Shown here: positions 1-11,948 of the stretch, one piece after another
How positions within the stretch are numbered: the stretch's first letter is position 1
Layout of the letters: every line of letters begins with the position of its first letter
Assembly (NCBI GenBank): GCA_024291935.2
Contig: JAGTYA010000024.1
Coordinates: 5,828,001 to 5,892,000 of the forward strand
DNA from: Okapia johnstoni
Lineage: Eukaryota > Chordata > Mammalia > Artiodactyla > Giraffidae
DNA: 64,000 nucleotides
Reading direction: 5' to 3'
The notes under the pieces: generated by a model
Told to the model about the DNA's origin: nothing
Seen by the model: the letters and a program-made list of their open reading frames with translations, nothing else
Database searches by the model: none
Translations under genes and position numbers: made by a program

Positions 1-345
1 TCATACACAAATGTTTATGGCAGCTTTTCTTGTAATATCAAAAATCTGGAAATAACCCAAATCTCCATCACCAGGTCAATGGATTAACAAATTGTGGTCT
101 ATCCAAGTGAAGGATAATAAAAAGGAACAAACTATTTATACACATAACATGGATGAAACTAAAACAGTTTCCGAGTGAAAGAAACCAGACAAAAAGTACA
201 TGTTCTATAATTCCAGTTGCATATAATTCTGTTGATAAAAAATGTTAACTAATCTGTAGTGAGAGAAAGCAGATCACTGACTTCCTAGAAATAAAAAGGG
301 AGGTGGAGAAGAGGTGAATAAAAGGGAAAAGATAGTACTGGCCCT
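1..345 (+). mobile_element. L1 LINE 3'-end fragment
   Basis: The text matches the familiar 3' part of mammalian L1M elements: an 'aataacccaaatctccatcacc' type phrase, then 'caatggattaacaaattgtgg', then 'gaaaccagacaaaaagtac' and 'agaaagcagatcactga'. No long open frame survives. It is cut by the window start, so its 5' extent is unknown. The subfamily is not assigned; the right end is approximate. Confidence 0.7.
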
Positions 346-3300
346 GGAGGCAGATGGCTGTCAACGTGTGGTCCACTAGGAATGGGAGCTCTCTCCTGTG
401 CTGAACAGAACCTCAGCTGGTCTCAATGTGTTTCCAGACTGTCCTTTCCTGGAGTGAGAGTCAGAGAGGCCAGGCAGGATTCGCTGACAGCAGGTGAGTG
501 AGGACCCCTTCTCCAACCAAGTCTCTAGGAAAGTATTCCTGGGGTCAGCCCATGCAAGTCTGGGTAATGGATGGCCTTTCTTTCATGTTCTCTGAGAGAT
601 GGACTCCTCATGAATCTGCTGCGGAGTCATTAAGTCAGAAAACATTTGCTCGTGGGGCTTCTGTTGGCCTTTAGAAACTGCAACTTAAACATCAACGGTT
701 TTAACCCTCCCCTTCCCAGAACAGGCCCAGGCCTTAGCCAGGTCCACAGATCACTGGCTTTGACTCCCAGGAAGCCCCTGGGTCCAGTCTCCATCTCTTC
801 TCAGCCCAGAGAAGGTGGATGTGAGGGCAGAGGGAGAAAAAAGGGAGAAGAGGAACCCTTGACACCCGAATCACTCACTTCAGCCGTTTGTAGACAAAGG
901 ACTCTCCCCTAGGCAGGTTAGAGAGCAGAGGACTGGGGAGGTGGGGAGAGGTGGGGGTGTGGGGAGCTTGTTGGGGGCTGGGTGACTTTGAGTCATTCCC
1001 TTGACCTCTCTGTGCTGGGTTCCTACAGAGTTGGAGGGGCCTCCAAGCCCCGAGGTTCTAGGGTCTGTGTTTTACAGAGGGTAGAGCCTACTTCCCTGAG
1101 AGGGGTGACATGTCCATACCCCCATCAAGGCCCCTGCTCCCTGCTGGGACCACATGTCCCATGTGGCTAGGTAGGGGGGCCACCTCTTGGGATAGAGGGG
1201 AATAGGTGACCCAGATGAGCTGATGGGGGGTGAGTCCCTATTACTGAGGGTCCTTTGGGAGCCCAGCACTAAACCAAGATTCACCACCCACCCTCACACA
1301 ATATCCTATACCAGCCTCAGACCACAAGAGAGAAGTCTCACCTTGACCCCTCCCCTTCCCACCTCCCTGCTTTTGCCCATGCCATCCCTCCTCCTAACAC
1401 ACCTTCCCTCCTCCATCCAAGTCCCACCCAGCTCAAGGTCTGCCTCTTCCAGGAAGTCCTCCCTGATGACTGATAGTCAAGCCCTCAATGGTTCCACCCA
1501 GCTGGCTCTTGGGTTGTTCAATTTCCCAACACAGGTTTAGATGTGGGTGCCATGAGGCCCAGACACAGACATTAGTTCATTTCATCATCTCACCAGATCA
1601 ATCGATACTTACTAGACGCTGACTTGGAGCCAGGTGCTGTAGGGTCACAGAGGGGACAGGAACAAATATCCACTGAACTTCTGCAGATCCTTGTGCCTGG
1701 TGGGAGCCAGAGCAGCGTCCCTGCAGGCCCCTAATGGAGAAGTCGGAAAGCTGCTTGTGTCCCACAGTGAGTCAGTGGCTGGATTCAAAACCCGCCAGAC
1801 TCCAGATCCACCCCCACCCCCTTCCCTGTCCCCAGAACTCGTTGAACCCCCCTCGGCTGGGGCAGAGCTCGTCCTGGAACCTGGAGCCTCCTGGTCACAC
1901 AAGCAGGGCTCAGGCAGCCACCGCTGTGCAGAGGGGCGGGAGGGGGGCAGTGAGAAGGACCCTTGGGCAGGACTAGGGTGAGGAAAGTGAAACCCTCCCT
2001 TCTCTGTGACTCCCCAGTCTGATGTCCACCTGGGATTGCAGGCCCTCTGGCTGCACGCTTGTCCGCCCCCTTTCTCCAAACCATCCCCAGGGCTTGTCTG
2101 TTGCCATAGCACATAATGAATCTGCCTTTAGGATTCTGGTTTGAGATCTATTCTCTTGCCTTCCTGAGCTGGTCAAGATTCTCAGAGAAATACTTGAGGA
2201 ACACATGGTGGTCACTGATCCCAGGTGGAAGTGGTGGCAGGACAAGGCCTGGCCCTAGGACGAGCGTGTATGATAAATCCCATCACTTGGAGCCAGTGAT
2301 GACTTTTCCTGCAGACGTGTCTCAGCGTGAAAGCAGAGAGGGAGTGCGAAGGGGTTGTACATCCTCTCTGCTTGCCCAGGTCCTGGACTCTGTCTCTGGC
2401 TCCTACCTGGAGCTGCTGGGGTGAGTTCCCAGTTCATTGATGGGAGGTTAACGATGAAAGACAGCTTGTGACCTCACTCTGGGCTGCCCCTGGGTCAACT
2501 TCAAGTTGAGAGAGAAGAGAAAGAGAAAATGAAATCCCAAGATGCTACAGCCAGAAGGGACCCCAACAGTCTGAATCTAACTCTCATTAGAGACGGAGAA
2601 ACTGAGGCACTGAGAAGGTACCAGGACTTTACACACCTGGGCAGTGCTGGGCCCAGCACACAGGACTCCTGAGTGCCAGCACATCTGTGTGAGATGGTGT
2701 GTTCATGTGTATGCATGCCTGTGTGTATACAAGCTTTGTTGTTAGGATGTGTGTCTGTGACGATCTCCCAGCACATGTGTGAAGGTTACAAGGATAGATG
2801 TGTGCAACAGTCTCAGAGTGTGGGTGTGAAAGGGAGTGATTGAGTGTGTGAGAGGGATGTGGAGGTGGCCTGTGGGTGAGGGTGGTGGTCTCAAGATAGT
2901 GTAGAGCTTTCAGAGCGTGTGGGTGCCTGTCTCGGCAAGGCCACCCAGTTTGGCGATTCACTGTTTGCAGAATGCAGGTGGGATTGGTGACAGTGTGTGC
3001 AAGGTGCCAGGCACTGAAGGTGAAGCTCAGAGGCCAGAACTTGGTGCTGAGCCCCAGGGGTGAAATGACTCCTACCTTCTCTGGCTACAGGTCAGGGCCA
3101 ATCCAGAACTCGGACACTGAGCCTGTGAGTGGGGCTGAGTGACCTCGGTCATGGACAAGGAGGAGGCCAGCCTGCCCAGGCCATGTGGGCAGTGGCTGGC
3201 ATGGCTCAAGTGGTGACCTACATCCCTAGATGTAGATCACAGACTCCTGGGTTGGCAGGGGAGACCAGTCAGGTGCTTCCCAAGGTCTCTCTATCAATTC

Positions 3301-3598
3301 CCTGGCTAGAAACTCCTCCACACTCCTCCAAAGGTCATCACATTTTGCCAACTCTGGTTTCCTAGAGTCACTCCCCCATCTGTGTTTACGGTGAAAGGAC
3401 TCCATGATTTAGAACATAGATGGAATCTGCAGTTATAGAGAAATTTGTCCAGAAGGCCAGCTCATTGTCCAGTGGGAGGAGCCACATCCTGACCCCAGCT
3501 TCTGATGCCTCCCTGAGTCCCAGGACCCTGGGGAGGGTGCAGCCCATTGACGCCACACCCAGGTCAGGAGGGGAAGGTGGGTGGCTAAGGTGAGACCA
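346..3598. other. single-copy-looking GC-rich DNA, no gene seen
   Basis: Open frames here (longest about 155 codons, minus strand near 1.65-2.11 kb) are proline/serine/glycine-rich, overlap one another on both strands, lack conserved motifs and have no matching splice signals that I could support. A weak MIR-like scar ('gagaaactgaggcactgag') lies near 2,595. A GT-rich tract is listed separately. Confidence 0.5.
2676..2900. repeat. degenerate GT-rich simple repeat
   Basis: Plus strand is enriched in TGTG blocks ('gtgtgagatggtgtgttcatgtgtatg', then 'gtgtgtgagaggg'). The period is broken by many substitutions, so this is an old decayed (TG)n tract, not an active microsatellite. Confidence 0.5.
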
Positions 3599-3705
3599 AT
3601 GGTGTGATGGTTAAGAGTTTGTTTGGAATTAGACAGAGACCTGAGTTCAACTTGCTCTTGGTGTGACCTTGGGCAAGTCCCTCCACCACTCAGAGGACAA
3701 ATATC
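3599..3705 (+). repeat. MIR SINE relic
   Basis: Order of diagnostic blocks matches the MIR core: 'gtgatggttaagag', 'gacctgagttcaa', then 'gtgaccttgggcaagt' and 'cactcagagga'. Divergence is high, as expected for this old mammalian tRNA-derived SINE. Confidence 0.7.
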
Positions 3706-4925
3706 TTATAGGGCAGATCCCACACTGGGCTCTTGGACATCGGTGCTATTTCAGAGACCCCCATATTCCCAGAGAAAATAAATTATTCTCCATCTAATTA
3801 GTTTAATTAGTGGCAATCAAGTTGTGGAGATCAGTGCAGCAGTGTGAGTGATTTGGAAAAATTACCTCCCTGCAAATAGTTTAGATTTAAATTCTTTGGT
3901 TCCACAATCTAAACACCAAAAATAAAGAAGAGTGGGCTCTCTGCCCCTACCCCCACTGGCTGAGAATTCCCCAAGGTGTGGGCACCAGCCCAGAGAGAGA
4001 ATCCATCTACATCCAGATGGGCAGGAGGGCACACTGGGCCTGCTGAGACCATCAACCACAGGCCTTGGAAGATCTGTGCTGTCTCAAGACCACCACCTGC
4101 TCCTTTAGAAACCCCCCAGTTCCACCATCAGGCCCCTCTCATACACCTGGTCATACCCATACACACCTCTATCTGGAGACAAGTGACATGTCTGTCTTTG
4201 AGTGTCAAAGCATTCTTATGTTTTATTCCAATAGATCCTCCCTCAAGAGAACCCAGGATTCTTGGGAACCAGAGACGGTTATATCATGTGTGGGGGATAG
4301 GGTGTCCTGGAGGAGAAGTTGCACCGAGTTCACAGCTTCCTGTCTCTGTCAGGTCTGGCTCAGGTGGGATGGAGTGGGTAGGTGGGACTATCAGTGGCTT
4401 TCATCAAAAGAAGCCTGGGAAAGCAGCCTGCAGGATGACATCAGGATAGAACCATGTTTGACCCAAAGGATTGAACGCCCTGAGAGTGCACAGTGCGTAT
4501 AAGAGTCCTTTAAATCATACTCCCTCTTTCTCCTCCCTCACTAAAGAGTAAGTCCTTGGCTTATTTCAGGGCATAGGACCTATTCGCTGAGAGCAGTACC
4601 TTGTGCCATCCATCCATCACCTAGGGATGAGCAGAGCCTGGAGACAGTTATTTTCAGTCCTGCTGACTCAGGTAGACCTGCCCGTCCAACCACACCCTTT
4701 CTCAGCTTGTCCCCCAGTCTGCATAAGACATCTCATTACGGGCAGAGGAACCAGAGGGAGGACTATAGAAGAAGGTGGGAAGGGATAGATGGAGGGGCTT
4801 TCCTTTACTGGCTGCTTGTTTGTAGGAGGGAGAGACAACATTCTTTAGAGGAGCTAGGAGGATGTTGGGACTTCCTTCTCTTCCCCAGCACCTGCTTTGG
4901 GGTTTAAAGAAGAATAAACAGGACA
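3706..4925. other. single-copy-looking DNA, no gene seen
   Basis: Two overlapping plus-strand open frames of 157 and 145 codons at about 4.0-4.5 kb occupy the same DNA in different phases. Neither shows a signal peptide, domain motif or exon boundary, so I read both as chance. No clear young repeat is visible. Confidence 0.45.
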
Positions 4926-5215
4926 CGATGCTCAGAACCCTAAATTCAGGTACCCAGAATCCAGAATTATATATAATCTAGGATCAAGATTGTAGAATCC
5001 TAGATCTCAGAGTTATAGATTATAAAACTGTGAACCACCAAACCTAGAAGTAAAGACCCCAGAGTCACAAAATTCTAAACTCAGAATTCAGAACCCAGAG
5101 TCACAGGATCCAGAGCCATGGAATCTAGAACAGAGAATAAGGGACCCTGAACCCAGGATTATAGAGCCCAGATCCCAGAATTATGGATCCTAGAACACTA
5201 GAAACTATTAATAGA
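4926..5215. repeat. degenerate tandem array of an 'agaatcctagaa/cagagtcac' motif
   Basis: Short related words recur for almost 300 bp: 'cagaatccagaatta', 'gtagaatcctagatc', 'cagagtcacaaaattc', 'cagaattcagaaccc', 'cagagtcacaggatcc', 'ggaatctagaaca'. Spacing is about 14-20 bp and irregular, so the array is old and heavily mutated. No coding frame crosses it. Confidence 0.6.
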
Positions 5216-6028
5216 ATATTTTCCTCTCACTGAAATGTCCTCTGCCTCCTATACCATCTGAAATCCTTCAGCATCCACTCAAACACTTTGTCCCACAGGA
5301 AGTTTCCCTGGTGCCCCTACCTTTGGCAGGCCTCTTTCCTTTGATTTGTCTGGGCATTTCCTAGATCCTGTGATGCTGTCCACACCTGTCCTCTCCTGCC
5401 ACTCATATTATATTTCTATCTGCATCCACACGTCATCCCTGCATTGGGTCTGACCCATTTTCATGCTCCTGGTAAACATTTGAGGCATGTTTGTGGAAAG
5501 AGTGAATTCTTGAATCATTTAACATGAACTCCCTCAAGTTTCACAGGACTTGCCTAAAGTCCAGAAAGGGAATACATTTTTCCAATGGTCACACAATATA
5601 TTTGGAAATCTCAGAGAAGACCCTAGTTCTTCTTATTCTAAGACTAGAATTTCTTCTCCACCCCAGATTATCTCTGAAGAACTAGAGAGCTGATATGGAA
5701 AGCTGTTATATCTCATTGCTTTATAATACCCCCAATGTTAATTTCATGCCCAAAAGCCTCAAAAGCTTTGGAGAAACTACTCAGTCTGACAATGGCAGTG
5801 ACAGCAGTAGGAATGACAGTAGGCTTCCTGGAGGAGGGGGGTCCTGGGCTCAGTGGGTGTGCAGGAGTCTATGCCAGTTAAAGAGCAGTGAAAAGTCCCA
5901 GAAGTAGATGTATCCTGTGTTCAGAGACTACAGGTGGAGGGTAATCGTAGGTCATATTAACAGGAGACCCTGTAGGGTTTTATATGCCACCCTAGGATGA
6001 TTAGGCCTTACTTAATATGTATCTTTTG
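5216..6028. other. non-coding DNA with an old repeat-like segment
   Basis: The section 5,216-5,480 carries phrases ('cctcctataccatctgaaatcc', 'ggaagtttccctggtgcccc') that recur in related form near 19.9-20.05 kb and 29.95-30.1 kb. It is therefore probably an ancient interspersed repeat, family not named. The rest shows nothing recognisable. Confidence 0.35.
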
Positions 6029-6245
6029 AGCACTTCCCAGGTGGTTCTAGTGGTAAAGAACCTGCCTGCCAATGCAGGAGACCTGAGAGACACGGGTTCA
6101 ATCCCTGGGTTGGGAAGATCCCCTGGAGAAGGGCGTGGCAACCCACTCCAGTATTCTTGCCTGGAGAATCCCATGGAGAGAGGAGCCTGGCAGGCTTCAG
6201 CCCATGGGGTCACACAGAGTCACACACAACGAAAGCAGCTTGGCA
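6029..6245 (+). mobile_element. Bov-tA SINE
   Basis: Plus-strand copy: a tRNA-like head ('cttcccaggtggttctagtgg', 'ggttcaatccctggg' B-box-like) followed by the Bov-A body ('ccactccagtattcttgcctgg', 'gagcctggcaggct', 'ggggtcacacagagtca'). Bov-tA SINEs are non-autonomous and use BovB machinery through a shared 3' tail. Confidence 0.9.
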
Positions 6246-6794
6246 CACACAATGTATATCTTGTATATATTACATCCTTAGATTGTGTATAAACTCTTTG
6301 AGGGCAGGAACTATGTTTTTCCCCCTAAAACTCAAGGATAAACACATATTTGACCAAGAGAAAGATCTGTGAGGGAACACTGCTGGTCCAAGGCTCAACT
6401 GAAGCAGCTCATAAGAAAAAGACAATGTCAAGTTAAAGCAGGTGGGTATTTATCAAAGGTAGCCTGAATATGCTGAGGGGTAGGGGATGAGGGAAGGGCA
6501 GGAAAATGTGGGTGAAGATCAGAGGAGTGGATAGAGTGCATCTAATAGTGCCAAGCACTTTGGGTACATGAAACTGATGGCTTAGCACATAAGAGGCCAC
6601 TATGTAATTACATCTTGTGTCTATAGGATTGTCCATGTGAGTTTCAGGACCATGGAAAGCTAATGGGGGGCATTTAGATGGCTTTTCACATTCCTGGGAT
6701 CACTCATTTCTCACGGTTTTCTAGATGGAATTATCTGGCTGATTTTTATTTTTTTCATAATTTGCTCTTGCAAATTGTGCATTTGACCAGGAAT

Positions 6795-6885
6795 GAGAGA
6801 ATGGGCTCTGAAGCCAGACTGCCTGAATTCAATTCCTGACTCTGCTCCTTACTATTAATAGTTACATAATCTTGGGCATCCAGCA
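6795..6885 (+). repeat. MIR SINE relic
   Basis: 'gggctctgaagccagactgcctgaattcaa' style core, followed by 'ctgactctgctccttact' and 'ataatcttgggca', in MIR order on the plus strand. The 3' half is lost. Confidence 0.7.
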
Positions 6886-7139
6886 CCCAACAGCATGTAG
6901 AATGTAGGATTTGGTGCATTTTTCCCCCCAATGAGAATAAAGAGCTGACCCAGCATCGCCCTCCTTGCAAAGGCATTTAGAGAGTCAAATCCAAATTTGA
7001 GTCCCATCTCATTGCTTTGCCTCCTGGCTCACCCCTTTCATTCCTTGGTCTGCTTCCCTCCTTCCCACCCTTCCTCACCCTCCTGCTCTTCGTTTTCTCT
7101 GTCTCAGCCCCAGACTGTCTCCTCCCCTTCCCCACCTCA

Positions 7140-7310
7140 TCCCTGCTAATTAATGGCACTGTGAAATGCATTTAGCTTGTATTTGGCTCAGGGGCCAAAG
7201 AGGGTCAGCAGTCCTGTGTTCATTAAACTGTTCTGTGTAGAAAGATGTAATGAACGGGTTTTATTACAATCTTGGCTCATCCTATGAGACAATTATGTAT
7301 TCATCGGAGG
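7140..7310. promoter_or_regulatory. candidate conserved non-coding element
   Basis: A repeat-free, non-coding AT-rich block rich in homeodomain-type TAAT/ATTA cores ('ctaattaatggc', 'cattaaactg', 'tttattacaatc', 'caattatgtattcatc') sits within otherwise GC-rich DNA. This look is common for developmental enhancers, but no conservation can be tested here. It could be chance composition. Confidence 0.2.
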
Positions 7311-8370
7311 GAGGAAGAACCACAAACCTTAGCCATCAGTGTTTGAGACTTGGGAGTTGGTGAGGGGAGGAAGGCTCAGATCTGAATCCAGGAAGTGCCT
7401 GGGCTGCTAAGCACTGTGCTTGGATGGGGGAGCAGGGAAAGAGAGGAAGCTGAATCCAGGTGAGTCCTGGACTTTTACTGCAACGCTGTCACCACTGTGC
7501 AGTCAGAAATCCCTCCTAGTTTTGACTAGAACAAGGTCAGAGTCAGAGTGTGGCCATTAAATTCCTAGGGGTGATAATCGCAAAGAGTCCTCAAATCTGT
7601 CTCTTGTACACCCAGCACTTCAATAGCTCCAAGCACTTTGTGTACATGGAATTATTAGCTTAGCACACAAGAGGCCACCATTTTATTATATGTGTGCTAC
7701 AGAAATTATAATGATGGAGAAATTCACTGAAAGTGTTTCTGAATTCCTAGTAACTTTTGCCCATTATGTATTTCCTCAGTCACTGGTATTGAATAGTTGT
7801 CATAGTGATATAATGAGAGCAGCCACCATCTAGTGAGCACTTAGTAGACAGCAACTCTGGTGGTGGTGGGGGCAGGGGGGTAGTTATTAATGTTATGCAT
7901 CTTTTGTGGCTAAGGAAACTGAGGCTCAGGAGTAAAGTGCCAAGACCAAGACACTGAGCATTAGACAGTGAAGGTCAGTGATCCCTCAGAGACAGGACAC
8001 AAAAAGGTGAGAGAATTCCCAGGCCAACATGCTGGGAGGAGTCAGCCAGAGCTGAGTTAAAGGGGTGAAGCTGAGAAACCAGGAAGAACAAGAGGAGATA
8101 TGAAGAGAATTGCGACAGGTCCCTCCCAGGCATTCAGTGGAAAGCTGGTGAGTGATCCATTGGAGGAAACCGCCAACTCTAGGGAAAGAACCACCCAAAA
8201 GGATTAGAGTAGCAGTGCCAGAACTCACACAGGGCTGGGAAAAATGCCTGTTCCCACTAGGCAGACTGGAAAACCTCATGGTTCATAGGGAATTGAGTAA
8301 AGTGCATAGAGGGGTCTTGTCCAGATAGTGGGAAGTCAGTCAGTCTAGGTTAAACATTACTTCAGCTCCT

Positions 8371-8582
8371 CTAGTGTTAGTTGCTCAGCCTTGTCTGACT
8401 CTGCAACCCCATGGACTGTAGCCCACCAGGCTCCTCTGTCCATGGAATTTTCCGGGCAAGAATACTGGAGTGGGTTGCCATTTCCTCCTCCAGGGGATTT
8501 TCCCAACCCAGAGATCGAACCCAGGTCTCCTGCATTGCAGGCAGATTTTTTACCATCTGAGCCACAAGGGAAGCCCTCCATT
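8371..8582 (-). mobile_element. Bov-tA SINE
   Basis: Minus-strand copy: reads 'gttgctcagccttgtctgactctg' to 'gagccacaagggaagccc' on the plus strand, the reverse complement of a full Bov-tA including its tRNA-like head. Open frames of 75-100 codons on both strands here are repeat-derived. Confidence 0.92.
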
Positions 8583-8639
8583 CCTCGACCATTCTTAAAA
8601 ACAAGACCTGAAAGGATCGAATAATTATTGCCAAAAAGT

Positions 8640-9500
8640 TTGTTTGGATTTTTCCATCAGATATTATGGAAATTAACAAGTAACTTAACTACACCCCAGA
8701 ATATAGCTTAGGAAATTTTATAGAAATACAAAAACATTCAGCGTCCAACGAGGTAGAATTCATGATGCCTAGGGTTCAAATAATAATTAGCAGATTTCAA
8801 AGAAGCAAGAAAGTGCAAGCCATAATGAGAACATGAAATGAATCAATCAAAATGAACTCAGAATTGACACAGATGATAAGATTCATAGACAAGGACTTTA
8901 ACGGTTATTATGACTGTGTTCCTTATGTTCACAAAGTGACGTAGAGACATGGAATATATTAAAAAGATCAAATGGATCATTGAGAAGTGAAAACTACAAT
9001 GCATGAGATGAAATATACACTGGATGGGACTGACAGCAGATTAGAAATTGCAGGAAAAAACTCAATAAACTTGATACCAGAAACTATTCAAACGTAAACA
9101 GAGAGAAAAAATAATTTTTAAATGAACAGAAAAAATAATATTTTTAGTAGATTATGAAACAAATACAAATCCTCTACTGTACATGTAAATGGGCAAAATA
9201 TATGAAAAGACATTTCTCCAAATGACAGGCAAATGGTCAATAAATGCATGAAAATATGCTCAATACTATTAGTCACTAGGTAAATAGAAAATGCAAATCA
9301 AACCACAATGATACATCACTACATACCTATTAGAATGCCTTAAACAAAGCAACACTGACAATAACAAGAGTTGGCAAGAGTGTGGAGAAACTAGCTCTCA
9401 TATACTGCTGATGGAAGTGTGAAATGGTTTAAGCACTTGGAAAGGGTTTGGCAGCGTTTTAAAATGTTAAACATATGATCCAGGCATTCCACTTCTAGGT
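8640..9500 (+). mobile_element. L1M LINE fragment, internally deleted
   Basis: The first half ('gaactcagaattgacacag', 'gacaaggactttaacgg', 'cactggatgggactgacagcag') resembles the L1M ORF1 region. The second half ('catttctccaaatgacaggc', 'aaatgcaaatcaaaccac', 'gagtgtggagaaactag') resembles the 3' end, so ORF2 is mostly missing between them. The same ORF1-region text recurs at 50.3 and 53.6 kb. Confidence 0.65.
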
Positions 9501-10254
9501 GAGAAGACTGAGTCTCAGGAGACAGCCCGTGGTCTCTGGTGGCCCTGCTGGGTTCCGGCTGGTCTGACTCCAGGGGCCCTCTCCTTCCAACAAAGTACCC
9601 TGCTGGCAGTAGTAGCAACTTTGAGAATGAAAGGGCTTGTTTTGGGATCTCACCCCAAGGAGCCCAGAGATCCCTTCAGAGGGCATGGCGCTGCCTCCCT
9701 CCCACTGCCTTCAGTGGTATGACCTCTGCCAGCCAGACCCTGGGTTAGATGCCTCATGAGGCCAGTGCCCACCACCCTTCTTACTTATTAGAATCCAGAC
9801 AGGTTAAAGAGTTCTGCTGACCCCTTGGATCACAGCACAACTTTGGCCCCAGAGGCCCCTTCCTCTGCCAGGGGCCCTTTATAGACAAGATGTGTTAACT
9901 CACCAGCAGGAAAACAGCCGCACTGATAACCATCCCTGGGCGTGTGAGCCATCTGTGCCCAGTGTCCTGGCATGCAGTTGGACCCGTCCTGCCCACGGGA
10001 CCTTGTCCTTCTCCCTCCTGAGCCACAGGAACCTGGAACCTGTGAGACTGACAGGGTCTGCTCTCCCTCAGGACTGAGATAGGTGCAGGAGGGCACTTAG
10101 AGGAAAGCAAGGACAGAGACCCAGAGGAGGTGATCTGGCAGGAAAAGGGAGACCTCAGTGGGCTAGAGGAGAGAATCCAACTTTCCTGAGCACCTCCTAT
10201 GTGCCTGGCATTTATACACACCCCTTGTCTAAGCCTCATCATCTTAGGAGACAG

Positions 10255-10380
10255 ATGTCATCAATGCCATTGTATGATTATACCCATTTTGCAGATGAGG
10301 AAATCAAGGTCCACTGAAGGTCACATAGCTTTGCTGTAGTGGGGCAGGGATTCAAACCCAAGACCCTGGTGATCCCTAAG
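10255..10380 (-). repeat. MIR SINE relic
   Basis: Reverse-complement MIR order: 'cccattttgcagatgaggaaa', 'aaggtcacatagc', 'gggcagggattcaaaccc'. Old and diverged. Confidence 0.65.
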
Positions 10381-11514
10381 TTCATCTTTGTTCCAATCGC
10401 ACTGTCTAGGTTTGCTCCCCACTGTATGGGAGTCCTTGTGGCTCCTCTACCGCTGTTGCCCCCACCCCAAAGCCACCAGGAGGATCCTTGGGAAAGAGAA
10501 GCCTCAATAAATTTCAGCCTTCAACCAGGAGGAGCCAAGACCATGCCTCGGGAGGAGCCAGCATTTCCCGGCAGAGTAAATCACCAAGCCTCTTTAGTTA
10601 TGGCAGGTACAGACACTACCCTTCTTCCCCAGAAAGTTTGTAAATCAAACCTTAGACCTGGATTTGCAGAGTCTGCTGGGGGGATGAGTGAGGCAGGAAG
10701 CAACAGGAAGGATACTGGAAGAACAGCAGCACCCCAAGCCAAGCCCTGGGGGCTTTCATGGGGGGAGGGGCACAGTGTGGTGCTGGGGGATCACTGCTCC
10801 CACCTGGGTGGGCCCCTAGGGGTGGACTAGATGTTCCTGAGCCTGCTGCCAACCCCAACATTCTGTGGTTCCCTAACCTGGTGTCTGTGTGTCTGGGGGC
10901 AGCTGGAGCTGAGGATCTGGGGCTCAGGGATGGAGGCTGGAGAGGGGGTTTGGGAGGGGGCAGTAGCTCTGAGCTGAGATCTGGGTGGGGGTGTTTGATG
11001 GGAAGAGGAGGCTGATGGTCACAGAGGACAGGTCGGGAGAGGGGTTGCCCAGTAGGGCCCTGGGCCAGGGCAGCCAGGAGGAAGCCAGAAGGGCAGGACT
11101 CAGCACCCTGGGCTAGAAGCCAGGGCCTGGCTCAGTTCTGGTGCTGCAGCTGCCTCACCTGCAAAGTGAAGGTGATTATTCCTACACTGGATGTAGGGCT
11201 GTTGAGAGAACTCAAGGAGGTCAAGGAACAAAAAGCCGGTGGGAGGGACCATCCCGACCACTATAGGCAGGCCTGGCTCTGCTCCACCTGCCTCTGCTTC
11301 CAGCCCCTTGGTGATTGGCCAGGTCCTGGTGTTCCTGCCTCTCCCCCAAGGCCATGGTCCCTTGGGCTGGCTTGATATTCCCCAGAAATGGCTACCGCCT
11401 TATAAAGCATGTGGTTTGTTTTGTCTAAATGCACAATGGCTCTGGCCCTCTCTCCCCAGGATCCTTGCTGCTCTCCCAGCCCCACAACTCACCCTCCCCT
11501 CCCTAATCCCTGCC

Positions 11515-11630
11515 CACCTTATCAGCTGTGTGACTTTGGGCAAGCACTTCATGTCTCTGAGCTTCAGGCTCCTCCCTTGTTAAATGGGGATGAGAATGCT
11601 TACCACATGAATGTGTCTTGATTATCTACA
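11515..11630 (+). repeat. MIR SINE relic
   Basis: 'agctgtgtgactttgggcaag', 'tctctgagcttcaggctcc' and 'gttaaatggggatgagaatg' follow MIR order on the plus strand. Confidence 0.75.
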
Positions 11631-11639
11631 CTCTTCCAT

Positions 11640-11830
11640 GGTCCTTAGACAAATATTTCTTGGAAGCCCCCCGTGTGCCAGGCCCTGATCTGGGCATTGA
11701 GGACACAGAAGTGGGCAGTGGAGACCAGGACTCTGCTCTCTCAAGCTTCCATTGTGGTGGGTTGTTGGGTGGCTGCAGTGAGGAGCTGGCAGGGAAGGTG
11801 TTTGCAATGGCCAAGAGTCAAAGCTATGCA
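11640..11830 (+). repeat. ancient interspersed repeat, family not named
   Basis: 'gccaggccctgatctgggcattgagg...cacagaagtgggcagtgg' has the wording of a common old mammalian repeat ('gtgccaggcactgttctaggcactgggg'). Parts of the same family seem present at 14.19-14.41, 22.5-22.6 and 40.6-41.1 kb. A 218-codon plus-strand frame starting at 11,618 joins this segment to the BovB tail and is not a gene. Confidence 0.4.
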
Positions 11831-11948
11831 GCGTGCATGGGTGACACACCCAAAGTCAGGGGTGGGTTGTCCATGGACCCCAGGCCAGGCTGGCTGCAGA
11901 GCAGGTACATGACACACCTCGTAATGAGACCCACCATGTGGATTTCCA

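Larger units (their letters stand above)
6246..8370. other. single-copy-looking DNA with MIR relics
   Basis: Contains the MIR at about 6.8 kb, a weak minus-strand MIR scar near 7,905-7,990 ('ctaaggaaactgaggctcagg') and an AT-rich block at 7.14-7.31 kb listed separately. No supported gene. Confidence 0.45.
9501..11640. other. GC-rich single-copy-looking DNA, no gene supported
   Basis: Open frames up to 163 codons (10,339-10,830, plus) begin inside or beside a MIR relic and show no family motif. Two MIR relics are listed separately. Nothing else is recognisable. Confidence 0.45.

Noticed and set aside
6060..6125. tRNA-like sequence with a B-box (repeated at every Bov-tA)
   Set aside because: It is the tRNA-derived head of the SINE and cannot fold as a complete functional tRNA.
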